From G965250275 sp965250275 (GTDB lineage: Bacteria > Pseudomonadota > Alphaproteobacteria > Rhodobacterales > Rhodobacteraceae): a DNA stretch of 64,000 nt. Positions 8,869 to 16,137 of the stretch are shown here, piece after piece (position 1 is the first letter of the stretch; every line of letters begins with the position of its first letter). Below the pieces are notes generated by a model. That model was not told the DNA's origin, did not search any database, and saw only the letters and a list, made by a program, of their open reading frames with translations. Both the position numbers and the translations under genes were made by a program. The stretch spans positions 1,550,001 through 1,614,000 of the forward strand of contig OZ252297.1 in the NCBI GenBank assembly GCA_965250275.1, written 5' to 3'.

Positions 8869-8916
8869 TTTGCAATTTTTGACAGTAGTGAAGGGGATGA
8901 TTTGCAAATTTGCGGG
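8869..8916. promoter_or_regulatory. ScfR/PccR-type sites before pccB
   Basis: The promoter region of pccB holds TTTGCAAT at 8869-8876, a palindromic TTTGCAAA at 8901-8908, and an abutting TTTGCGGG at 8909-8916. These match the TTTGCAAA element recognised by PccR/RamB regulators (established knowledge, recalled) and lie 65-112 bases before the pccB ATG. The same element occurs before pccR, supporting a PccR-pccB regulon. Confidence 0.65.
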
Positions 8917-8980
8917 AAAGCACTTTGGTCGCTTTCTGCAACCCTTTATGGTCCCTCAAAATCTTGTAGAGGAACCGACC

Positions 8981-10513
8981 ATGAAGGACATTCTGACAGA
9001 GCTGGAGGACCGTCGCGGCAATGCCCGGCTGGGCGGAGGGCAAAAGCGGATCGATGCGCAGCACGGACGCGGAAAACTGACCGCACGCGAGCGTATCGAA
9101 CTGCTGCTCGACGAGGACAGTTTTGAAGAATTCGACATGTTCGTCACGCATCGCTGCACCGATTTCGGCATGGAAAAACAAAAGCCTGCAGGGGATGGCG
9201 TGGTCACGGGGTGGGGCACGATCAACGGCCGGCAGGTCTATGTTTTCAGTCAGGACTTCACGGTCTTGGGCGGCTCGGTTTCGGCCACGCATGCCATGAA
9301 GATCTGCAAGATCATGGACATGGCGGTTGAGAATGGCGCACCGGTTATTGGGATCAACGATTCCGGCGGGGCCCGAATTCAGGAAGGCGTCGATTCGCTG
9401 GCCGGCTACGGCGAGGTGTTTCAGCGCAATATCGAAGCCTCGGGTGTTGTGCCGCAGATCAGCGTCATCATGGGCCCGTGCGCCGGGGGGGCCGTGTACT
9501 CACCGGCGATGACCGATTTCATCTTCATGGTCAAAGACAGTTCCTACATGTTCGTCACCGGACCCGACGTGGTCAAAACCGTGACCAACGAACAGGTCAC
9601 GGCCGAAGAGTTGGGGGGTGCCACCACGCATACCCGCAAGTCGAGTGTGGCCGATGGCGCGTTCGAGAACGATGTGGAGGCGCTTGCAGAAGTGCGACGG
9701 CTGGTGGATTTTCTGCCGTCCTCCAACCGCGAGAAACCCCCTGTACGGCCCTTTTTCGACGATCCCGCCCGCATTGAGGCGAGCCTGGACACGCTTGTGC
9801 CTGAAAACCCCAACCAGCCCTACGACATGAAAGAGCTGATCCTGAAACTGGCCGATGAAGGCGATTTCTATGAGATCCAGGAAGAGTTTGCGAAAAATAT
9901 CGTGACGGGTTTCATCCGGCTTGAAGGGCAGACGGTTGGCGTTGTGGCAAACCAGCCTATGGTGTTGGCGGGCGTTCTGGATATCGATTCAGCCCGCAAG
10001 GCCGCGCGTTTCGTGCGGTTTTGCGACTGCTTTGAGATCCCTTTGCTCACCCTGGTCGACGTGCCGGGCTTTCTGCCCGGCGTGACCCAGGAATACAACG
10101 GTGTGATCAAGCACGGCGCCAAGCTGCTCTTTGCCTACGGCGAGGCAACGGTGCCGAAGGTCACGGTGATCACGCGCAAGGCTTATGGCGGGGCCTATGT
10201 CGTCATGGCCTCCAAACATCTGCGGGCGGACGTGAACTATGCCTGGCCAACTTCTGAAGTCGCGGTCATGGGCGCCAAAGGCGCCACCGAGATCATCCAT
10301 AGGGCAGACTTGGGTGATCCCGAGAAGATCGCAGCCCATGCGGCGGAATACGAAGAGCGGTTTGCCAACCCGTTTGTCGCGGCCGAGCGCGGGTTCATCG
10401 ACGAGGTGATCCAGCCACGCTCCACCCGCCGTCGCGTGGCGCGCGCCTTTGCGTCTCTCAGAAAGAAGAAAGCGCAGATGCCATGGAAGAAGCACGACAA
10501 CATTCCGCTCTAA
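8981..10513 (+). CDS. pccB: Propionyl-CoA carboxylase beta subunit
   Basis: Carboxyltransferase subunit, 510 residues, which moves CO2 from biotin on PccA to propionyl-CoA giving methylmalonyl-CoA. The N-terminal half begins MKDILTELEDRRGNARLGGG and carries acyl-CoA-binding glycine motifs (GGSVSATHAMKI, NDSGGARIQEGV, GPCAGGAVYSPA); the C-terminal half has LVDVPGFLPGVTQEY and the KAYGGAYVVM oxyanion motif. I use the ATG at 8981, preceded by GAGGA, since an upstream in-frame ATG would add 37 unrelated residues lying over the regulatory sites. PccA is encoded 2.4 kb downstream with small genes between. Confidence 0.96.
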   Translation: MKDILTELEDRRGNARLGGGQKRIDAQHGRGKLTARERIELLLDEDSFEEFDMFVTHRCTDFGMEKQKPAGDGVVTGWGTINGRQVYVFSQDFTVLGGSVSATHAMKICKIMDMAVENGAPVIGINDSGGARIQEGVDSLAGYGEVFQRNIEASGVVPQISVIMGPCAGGAVYSPAMTDFIFMVKDSSYMFVTGPDVVKTVTNEQVTAEELGGATTHTRKSSVADGAFENDVEALAEVRRLVDFLPSSNREKPPVRPFFDDPARIEASLDTLVPENPNQPYDMKELILKLADEGDFYEIQEEFAKNIVTGFIRLEGQTVGVVANQPMVLAGVLDIDSARKAARFVRFCDCFEIPLLTLVDVPGFLPGVTQEYNGVIKHGAKLLFAYGEATVPKVTVITRKAYGGAYVVMASKHLRADVNYAWPTSEVAVMGAKGATEIIHRADLGDPEKIAAHAAEYEERFANPFVAAERGFIDEVIQPRSTRRRVARAFASLRKKKAQMPWKKHDNIPL

Positions 10514-10584
10514 AGCTGTCGCGTGTCCTGCCATGACTTTGTCACCGCAGGCTGAAAATCAACGCTAGCGAAGGAAGCTCAAAG

Positions 10585-10983
10585 ATGACCCACCCCTTCA
10601 AAAATCAAGCCTTCACGATCGCTCACGCCGATGACGGCAAGTTTGTGGGGGAAGGTCTGCGCGCGTTCTTTGAGTATCGCGAACTGGGGATCAAGGATGC
10701 GACTCAGGGCAGGTACGGCGCGCATGTCATCCGGGCCGTTCCGGGTATGGAAAGCCCGGGTGCCTGGCATTCGCATGAGTTGGACTTCCAGATGGTCTAT
10801 GTCACCAAGGGATGGGTTGTGTTCGAGTACGAGGGGCAGGGCGAGCATCTTTTGCGCGAAGGCTCCTGCGTTCTGCAGCCGCCAGGAATCCGACACCGGG
10901 AGGTGCGCCATTCCGACGACATGGAGCTGATCGAGATTGTGTCTCCGGCCGCGTTTGACACCAGGGACGAATCTGCCCCATGA
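10585..10983 (+). CDS. Cupin-domain protein
   Basis: A 132-residue single-domain cupin. The first motif is WHSHELDFQMVYVTKG (with metal-binding His, His and Glu) and the second is LREGSCVLQPPGIRHREV with the last His. Such small cupins bind a metal and act as isomerases, dioxygenases or sensors; the substrate here cannot be told. It lies 71 bases after pccB, and its TGA overlaps the ATG of the next gene, so the two are probably cotranslated. Confidence 0.85.
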   Translation: MTHPFKNQAFTIAHADDGKFVGEGLRAFFEYRELGIKDATQGRYGAHVIRAVPGMESPGAWHSHELDFQMVYVTKGWVVFEYEGQGEHLLREGSCVLQPPGIRHREVRHSDDMELIEIVSPAAFDTRDESAP

Positions 10984-11447
10984 TTTTGCCGCATCCAAGA
11001 CAGGCGCATGCGTCTCGCATTCGCCAAGCAGCCCCGGCGGGGGGAGCCCACCGTTGGTGGGGCCGGGGCTGCTTCTTGGGCTTTGGTTTCTTGGCCAGCA
11101 TGGCCATCGCACAAAACGTCGAGGTTCCTTCCGGCCAGCCAATAACGCTGGTTGAGGTCTTGGTCGACGACACCCCCGGAGAGACATGGGTGCGGTTTCG
11201 ATTTCTGGCGCCGGAAATCGCGGAGACCGGTGGGTCCGTCGACTACGAGACGGCCGCGGCTGACATGGACCACCTTTGTGGCGCTTTCGCGCTCTCGTAC
11301 ATGGACAGCTACGATCTGGAGGCCATCCGCGTTGTGATCTCATTGTCGGACCGCAGCGTTGCGTTTGGCGAATCTGATCCCGAAGCGACTCAGTTTTTTG
11401 AGGCCTACCGCCCCGAAAACGGACGCTGTATCTGGGAGGAACTTTGA
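10980..11447 (+). CDS. Secreted hypothetical protein (DUF6497-like)
   Basis: A 155-residue protein with an N-terminal hydrophobic segment (FLGFGFLASMAIAQ, residues about 31-45) that looks like a signal peptide with an unusually long leader, then a mature acidic domain containing WVRFRFLAPEIAE and a conserved-looking Cys pair (DHLCGAFAL and NGRCIWEEL). It resembles a Rhodobacteraceae-specific uncharacterised family (DUF6497) as I remember it. The start is chosen because its ATG overlaps the cupin stop (ATGA). A very strong hairpin at 11024-11079 falls inside the first 35 codons, which is odd and leaves the true start open. Confidence 0.65.
   Translation: MILPHPRQAHASRIRQAAPAGGAHRWWGRGCFLGFGFLASMAIAQNVEVPSGQPITLVEVLVDDTPGETWVRFRFLAPEIAETGGSVDYETAAADMDHLCGAFALSYMDSYDLEAIRVVISLSDRSVAFGESDPEATQFFEAYRPENGRCIWEEL
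11024..11079 (+). other. Strong nested hairpin in the 5' part of the gene at 10980
   Basis: CCAAGCAGCCCCGGC (11024-11038) pairs with GCCGGGGCTGCTT plus TTGG (11062-11079, two-base bulge), and within the loop GCCCACC and GGTGGG form an inner stem around GTT. Such stability just past the cupin stop suggests a terminator-like or translation-limiting element. No U-run follows directly (GCTTCTTGGGC). Confidence 0.6.
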
Positions 11448-11661
11448 TGATCTCACCAAATGTTGAGCCTTTTTCCGCTGATTTTGGCCAAATTGAGGCT
11501 TTGGTGTCACAGCGTAAATGGCACGTTCGCACTGGATGTATTTTCCAAAATTCTTCCATTATGGTGGACACTGGTTGCACCCAAGCGACCATTACTTCGA
11601 GGCAGGGGCGGGCAGCGCAAAGCGGCGGCGTCCGGCCTTTCACGTTAGTCAGGAGACAGGG
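11448..11661. other. AT-richer intergenic leader
   Basis: 214 bases with clearly lower GC than the flanks, no convincing coding frame and a perfect 10-bp palindrome TTTGGCCAAA at 11483-11492. Probably promoter and leader for the small lipoprotein gene that follows. Confidence 0.4.
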
Positions 11662-11796
11662 ATGTCGAAGCACATCAAAATTCTTTCCATGGTCGGCCTC
11701 ATCGCGCTGGCAGCTGCTTGTGCACAACAGCAAGAAGAGTTCGTCGTGGTCGAGCCGATTTCGACCGAGCCGACCTTCACGGGCAAGTACAAGTAA
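11662..11796 (+). CDS. Very small lipoprotein
   Basis: A 44-residue protein: short basic start MSKHIK, a hydrophobic stretch, then the lipobox LAAAC with Cys20 as the lipidated residue, and a mature tail of only 25 residues (QQQEEFVVVEPISTEP...). AGGAGACAGGG gives a good ribosome site. It would be anchored to a membrane by its lipid; function unknown. A strong hairpin follows the stop by 5 bases. Confidence 0.7.
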   Translation: MSKHIKILSMVGLIALAAACAQQQEEFVVVEPISTEPTFTGKYK

Positions 11797-11801
11797 TACT
11801 C

Positions 11802-11833
11802 TTGCGGGGCAGGCGTTTGCGTCTGCCCCGCAA
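11802..11833 (+). terminator. Hairpin after the small lipoprotein gene
   Basis: TTGCGGGGCAGGCG (11802-11815) pairs with CGTCTGCCCCGCAA (11820-11833) through one G-U pair around a TTTG loop: a 14-bp stem. It is followed by AACC and not by a U-run, so termination is likely but not textbook. Confidence 0.6.
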
Positions 11834-11865
11834 AACCACGCGGGCAATTTGGCGGAGACACCGCC

Positions 11866-12222
11866 ATGCTGAAGCACCGCGGCTTTCCCGGGCGACTCCG
11901 GGGTACTGATTTCCAATTCACAATCCGACGTCCGAATCCCAAGGGGCCAACCCGATTGATTCGGCGCGAGCGCTATGCTGACCGGCGCCCGGCGGACCGC
12001 AGGGCAGACGCGGAGTTCATGGCGGCGCTCTGGGCGCAGTTTGGCGAAGCTCCCTTCGAGCGCGGTAATCTGGATTCGGGACGCCTGAGCTGGCTTTTCG
12101 GGCGGGAAGTCGTTCCGGCAGAAGACCCCTTTGACCCTGAAAGCTATGACGCTTTGCTGCGAATCGACAGGCAGGCTGCGTTCTCGTCCTTTGGCGATTT
12201 TCTGGATGGGGGATCGGCATGA
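11866..12222 (+). CDS. Hypothetical protein, arginine-rich
   Basis: A 118-residue protein that I do not recognise. The first 50 residues are strongly basic (RRPNPKGPTRLIRRERYADRRPADRR); the rest is acidic and aromatic (SWLFGREVVPAEDPFDPESYD). No signal peptide or membrane segment. GGAGA stands 8-12 bases before the ATG. Codon use matches neighbours. It lies between pccB and pccA and ends before the candidate sRNA. Confidence 0.6.
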   Translation: MLKHRGFPGRLRGTDFQFTIRRPNPKGPTRLIRRERYADRRPADRRADAEFMAALWAQFGEAPFERGNLDSGRLSWLFGREVVPAEDPFDPESYDALLRIDRQAAFSSFGDFLDGGSA

Positions 12223-12267
12223 TACCGCAAACCGGGAGCGCCGATCAGCGAGATTCAGCTCATAATT

Positions 12268-12425
12268 GCATTGCGGTCACTCGCCTATTGGTTGCGACGC
12301 CGAGTTGCTGCACACTCCAGCTTGCAGGGTGTGTCGCTGTTTTGGCGCGTCCTGTAGGACACCTATTCCGTACCCCTTCCCTGATCGGGCAGAGCAGGTT
12401 CCCAGCTGATCTGCCCGATTTTTTT
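12268..12425 (+). ncRNA. Candidate small RNA upstream of pccA region
   Basis: The 352 bases between the gene ending at 12222 and the lipoprotein gene at 12575 hold no good reading frame but three successive stem-loops: GCACACTC/GGGTGTGT (12310-12334, 9-base loop), GTCC/GGAC (12349-12360, TGTA loop) and a canonical terminator (12384-12425). A single-stranded pyrimidine-rich segment (TACCCCTTCCC) lies before the terminator, as in Hfq-type sRNAs. No clear promoter was found; a CATAAT at 12261-12266 could be a -10 box without a matching -35. It might instead be a processed 3' UTR. Confidence 0.45.
12384..12425 (+). terminator. Intrinsic terminator
   Basis: A perfect 10-bp stem, ATCGGGCAGA (12384-12393) with TCTGCCCGAT (12410-12419), an added CAG/CTG inner stem, and seven Ts at 12419-12425. 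This is a canonical factor-independent terminator on the plus strand, ending the transcript that covers 12223-12383. Confidence 0.9.
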
Positions 12426-12574
12426 GTTCGTGATCAGAAATTTGCCGGTTCTGGTCCGAATCGGCGGCGCTCTGCCGATCACGCAGCTGTGCGGTGGCAT
12501 TTCGTATGCAGACCTTTGCAACCTGACCCTGTATGTCCATCTGTAAGCGAAGCAGAAAAACAAGGAACGGCAGG

Positions 12575-12778
12575 ATGCAGATTCACAAAACACTCAGCGC
12601 GGCAGCCCTCTGTCTGGGGCTGGCGGCCTGCGGAGACACTCTCGGCGAGCAGGCGGCCATCGGCGGCGCGGCTGGTGTGGGAACCGCGGCGGTTGTCGGC
12701 GGCAGCATCCTCACCGGTGCGGCGGTCGGGGCTGCGGCGAACGTTATCTACTGCCAGGAATTCTCCAGCAGCTGTTAA
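12575..12778 (+). CDS. Small lipoprotein with glycine-zipper
   Basis: A 67-residue protein with signal sequence and lipobox LAAC (Cys20 predicted lipidated), then a glycine/alanine-rich stretch (AAIGGAAGVGTAAVVGGSILTGAAVGAAA) typical of glycine-zipper outer-membrane lipoproteins, ending in two cysteines (YCQEFSSSC). The ATG at 12575 is chosen over a start 14 codons earlier because it gives the signal sequence and follows AAGGAACGGCAGG. Function unknown. It lies between the sRNA candidate and pccA. Confidence 0.72.
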   Translation: MQIHKTLSAAALCLGLAACGDTLGEQAAIGGAAGVGTAAVVGGSILTGAAVGAAANVIYCQEFSSSC

Positions 12779-12825
12779 TCGCGCGCGCCCGCGCGCCGCT
12801 CTTCAATCACAAACAACGCTCGGCA

Positions 12826-12858
12826 CCGTCCGTATTCTTTCGAATGCGGGCGGGTTTT
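12826..12858 (+). terminator. Hairpin between small lipoprotein gene and pccA
   Basis: CCGTCCGTATTC (12826-12837) pairs with GAATGCGGGCGG (12842-12853) through two G-U pairs around a TTTC loop, followed by GTTTTG. A short U-run makes this a probable terminator or attenuator about 35 bases before the pccA start. Confidence 0.55.
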
Positions 12859-12892
12859 GTCGTGCCCACGACTCTCAACTGAAGGACCTCAA

Positions 12893-14893
12893 ATGTTCAA
12901 AAAGATCCTGATCGCAAATCGGGGCGAAATCGCCTGCCGGGTCATCAAAACCGCGCGCAAGATGGGTATCACGACTGTCGCGATCTATTCTGATGCGGAC
13001 AAGGCTGCTCTGCACGTGCAGATGGCTGACGAAGCGGTGCACATTGGTCCTCCGCCCGCCAATCAGTCCTACATCGTGATCGACAAGGTCATGGCCGCAA
13101 TTGATCAAAGCGGCGCCGAGGCGGTCCATCCCGGGTATGGGTTTCTATCAGAAAACGCGCGTTTCGCAGAGGCTCTGGAAGCAGCTGGCGTGGCGTTCGT
13201 GGGCCCACCCGTCGGGGCTATCGAGAAGATGGGGGACAAGATCACCTCCAAGAAAATCGCCAAAGAGGCCGGCGTTTCAACCGTGCCCGGCTACATGGGG
13301 CTGATCGAGGATGCCGATGAGGCAGTGAAGATTTCGAAGGAGATCGGCTACCCTGTGATGCTCAAGGCCTCCGCCGGTGGCGGCGGCAAAGGTATGCGCA
13401 TCGCATGGAATGATGAAGAGGCACGCGAAGGGTTCCAGTCTTCGAAAAACGAAGCAGCATCGAGTTTCGGGGATGATCGGATTTTCATCGAGAAGTTCGT
13501 AACACAGCCGCGGCACATCGAAATTCAGGTCCTTTGCGATGCCCATGGCAACGGCATCTACCTGGGTGAACGCGAATGCTCGATCCAGCGCCGCAACCAA
13601 AAGGTCGTCGAAGAGGCACCGAGCCCGTTCCTTGACCCCGAGACCCGTCGCGCGATGGGGGAGCAGGCGGTCGCGCTGGCGCAGGCCGTGGGGTACACCT
13701 CGGCGGGCACCGTTGAATTCATCGTGGATGGTGACAAGAACTTCTACTTTCTGGAAATGAATACCCGCCTGCAGGTGGAGCACCCGGTCACCGAGCTGAT
13801 CACCGGCGTCGATCTGGTGGAGCAGATGATCCGGGTCGCCAATGGCGAACCGCTCTCGATGACACAGGATGATGTCACCCTGACCGGCTGGGCCATCGAG
13901 AACCGGCTCTATGCCGAAGACCCCTATCGCAACTTCCTGCCTTCAATCGGCAGGCTGACGCGGTATCGCCCCCCGGCGGAGGTGGCAGAGGCCAGCCACG
14001 TTGTTCGAAACGACACCGGCGTCTACGAGGGCGGCGAGATCAGCATGTACTACGATCCGATGATCGCAAAGCTGTGCACCTGGGCACCCACCCGCGCCGA
14101 TGCAATCGAACGGATGCGGGTTGCACTGGACAGCTTTGAGGTCGAAGGGATCGGTCATAACCTTCCCTTCTTGTCGGCGGTGATGGATCATCCGAAATTT
14201 GTGTCAGGCGACATGACCACTGCGTTCATCGCCGAAGAGTATCCCGATGGGTTTGAGGGTGTCACACTGGATGACGCAGCATTGCGGCGTATCGCGGCCG
14301 CCTGTGCCGCAATGCATCGCGTTGCTGAAATCCGGCGGACGCGTGTGTCCGGCCGAATGGACAATCACGAACGCAAGGTCGGGACCGATTGGGTGGTGAC
14401 GCTGCAGGGCGCGCGATACGAGGTCGCGATCGATGCGGATCAGGGCGGCTCGACGGTCACTTTTGCCGACGGCAGTTCTCACCGGATTGCCAGCGATTGG
14501 ACCCCCGGTCAGCAGTTGGCGCATATCGATGTGGATGGTGACCCGCTGGTGATGAAGGTCGGTAAGATATCGGGCGGTTTCCGCATCCGCTCGCGTGGCG
14601 CGGATATCAAGGTGCATGTGCGCACACCCCGTCAGGCCGAGCTTGCTGGCCTGATGCCCGAAAAGCTGCCGCCAGATACTTCCAAGATGCTGCTCTGTCC
14701 GATGCCCGGTCTCATCGTGAAGGTCGAGGTCGAGGTCGGAGACGAAGTGCAGGACGGGCAGGCGCTGTGCACCATCGAGGCCATGAAGATGGAGAACATA
14801 CTGCGCGCTGAACGCAAGGGCGTGGTGACAAAGATCAATGCCGGCCCCGGCGATAGCATGGGCGTCGACGAAGTGATTATGGAGTTCGAGTAA
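12893..14893 (+). CDS. pccA: Propionyl-CoA carboxylase alpha subunit (biotin-containing)
   Basis: Biotin carboxylase plus biotin carrier subunit, 666 residues. Residues 1-450 form the ATP-grasp biotin carboxylase (KILIANRGEIACRVI at the start, glycine loop ASAGGGGKGMRI, EMNTRLQVEHPVTE); a PCC-type linker domain follows; the biotinyl domain ends the protein with AMKM, Lys632 being the biotin site. With PccB it makes methylmalonyl-CoA from propionyl-CoA in the cytoplasm. I use the ATG at 12893, which gives the normal family start. Transcription is probably separate from pccB given the terminators between them. Confidence 0.96.
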   Translation: MFKKILIANRGEIACRVIKTARKMGITTVAIYSDADKAALHVQMADEAVHIGPPPANQSYIVIDKVMAAIDQSGAEAVHPGYGFLSENARFAEALEAAGVAFVGPPVGAIEKMGDKITSKKIAKEAGVSTVPGYMGLIEDADEAVKISKEIGYPVMLKASAGGGGKGMRIAWNDEEAREGFQSSKNEAASSFGDDRIFIEKFVTQPRHIEIQVLCDAHGNGIYLGERECSIQRRNQKVVEEAPSPFLDPETRRAMGEQAVALAQAVGYTSAGTVEFIVDGDKNFYFLEMNTRLQVEHPVTELITGVDLVEQMIRVANGEPLSMTQDDVTLTGWAIENRLYAEDPYRNFLPSIGRLTRYRPPAEVAEASHVVRNDTGVYEGGEISMYYDPMIAKLCTWAPTRADAIERMRVALDSFEVEGIGHNLPFLSAVMDHPKFVSGDMTTAFIAEEYPDGFEGVTLDDAALRRIAAACAAMHRVAEIRRTRVSGRMDNHERKVGTDWVVTLQGARYEVAIDADQGGSTVTFADGSSHRIASDWTPGQQLAHIDVDGDPLVMKVGKISGGFRIRSRGADIKVHVRTPRQAELAGLMPEKLPPDTSKMLLCPMPGLIVKVEVEVGDEVQDGQALCTIEAMKMENILRAERKGVVTKINAGPGDSMGVDEVIMEFE

Positions 14894-14899
14894 CAAGAA

Positions 14900-15481
14900 A
14901 TGACGCCCGAAGCATGGATTGGACCGGCGATTGTCGCGGCGATCATTTCGGGCGTCATAAGTGTGGTCGGCTGGGTTTTGACCGGCCGGCGGGAACTGTC
15001 AGGAGAGCGGCGCAGGCGTGCCGAACGCCGCGTGGATGTGCAAACGGCCCTGCGAGCGGAGATTCAGCATTATGTGGACATCCTTTCGAACCCTGATTTC
15101 GACCTCAACGACACTTGGGAACAGGTTGTGAGCGAGATGGAAGACGAGCCCGGATATGTCCCTCTGATCCCGTCAGAGCGCAACGACACGGTGTTCAGGG
15201 CCATCGTGCAGGACATCCACATTCTGCCGGGTGAGGTGGTTCAGCCCGTTGTGCGGTACTACAATCAGGTCTTTGCCATTGATGCGATGATTGCCGATCT
15301 GCGCGGAAACGGGTTCGCCAGCGCCGAGCAAGACCAGCGCATCAAGATGTACACGGACTACATTTCGTTGAAGTTGGAGGCCCTGGAACAGGGAAGAAGC
15401 GCGATTTCAGCGTTGAATCAGAGCCTTGCCGGTGAATTGGCAAAAATCAATATCCCGGGCGCGGCCCGGTCTGGCCCGTAG
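14900..15481 (+). CDS. Hypothetical membrane-anchored protein
   Basis: 193 residues: one N-terminal membrane helix (about residues 6-28, WIGPAIVAAIISGVISVVGW), a strongly basic stop-transfer segment (RRELSGERRRRAERR), then a soluble, mostly helical cytoplasmic domain. No family recognised. It begins 6 bases after pccA, so is probably cotranscribed with it. Confidence 0.68.
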   Translation: MTPEAWIGPAIVAAIISGVISVVGWVLTGRRELSGERRRRAERRVDVQTALRAEIQHYVDILSNPDFDLNDTWEQVVSEMEDEPGYVPLIPSERNDTVFRAIVQDIHILPGEVVQPVVRYYNQVFAIDAMIADLRGNGFASAEQDQRIKMYTDYISLKLEALEQGRSAISALNQSLAGELAKINIPGAARSGP

Positions 15482-15579
15482 TGGGGCGAGGAGATTTTGG
15501 TGTATTGGACATCTGATCACATCCTTCCTTACCGCCTCAATATAGGGCGACGAGGGTTAACTTGCAACAAACCGGCGGG

Positions 15580-16026
15580 CTACCCTTCGCCGCGGCGTTC
15601 GCGGACTTCCTGCTGGCGGACAGGCATTTTGTCGATGGACCGGGTGATCTCACGAACGCTCCAGGGCAGGGGTTTACGCAGTTTCACGCCGCCATCTTTG
15701 CCCAGCAGGACCAACATGAAACCGCGTGGTCGCAGCTTCTGCCGAAGCGGGGAGTTGGCGTCAGGGTCGGTATCGGTCAGAATGACCACATCCCGATCCA
15801 CCAGCATGTCGATCCCCTCCCGCAATCTGGCGATCTGTTCGGCATATCGCGGGTCGGCGGGGGTGTCGGCAAACACGACAATGGGCCGGTTTGTCCACAA
15901 AAACTCGCTCAGATCGCTGTCACCGGCATTTCTGATCATGGCAACACTCGATCCGTCGCCACTGTCTTGCGCAAAAGCGGCAAACGGGATTAGTCCAGAT
16001 ATTACAAGCGCTAGGATGCGAAACAT
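15580..16026 (-). CDS. DUF4174 family secreted protein
   Basis: 148 residues with a signal peptide (MFRILALVISGLIPFAAFAQ) and a thioredoxin-like domain: SEFLWTNRPIVVFADTPADPRY opens it, and GFMLVLLGKDGGVKLRKPLPWSVREI is the typical DUF4174 ending. No CxxC pair, so not an obvious redox enzyme. Convergent with the gene ending at 15481; GGAG precedes the ATG. Confidence 0.8.
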   Translation of the reverse strand: MFRILALVISGLIPFAAFAQDSGDGSSVAMIRNAGDSDLSEFLWTNRPIVVFADTPADPRYAEQIARLREGIDMLVDRDVVILTDTDPDANSPLRQKLRPRGFMLVLLGKDGGVKLRKPLPWSVREITRSIDKMPVRQQEVRERRGEG

Positions 16027-16137
16027 ACGATCTCCTGTTGCCCCGAATATAGGGGCAATGGACGCGATTGCGACTGCTGTTTTTGCCCGTGCGCGCGAAA
16101 AGTTGACCGTTAATCGCTTTGTCAGGAGTGGTGCGTG

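Noticed and set aside
10579..11916. A 445-codon frame on the minus strand
   Set aside because: Antisense shadow of the cupin and two small genes, which have signal sequences and ribosome sites.
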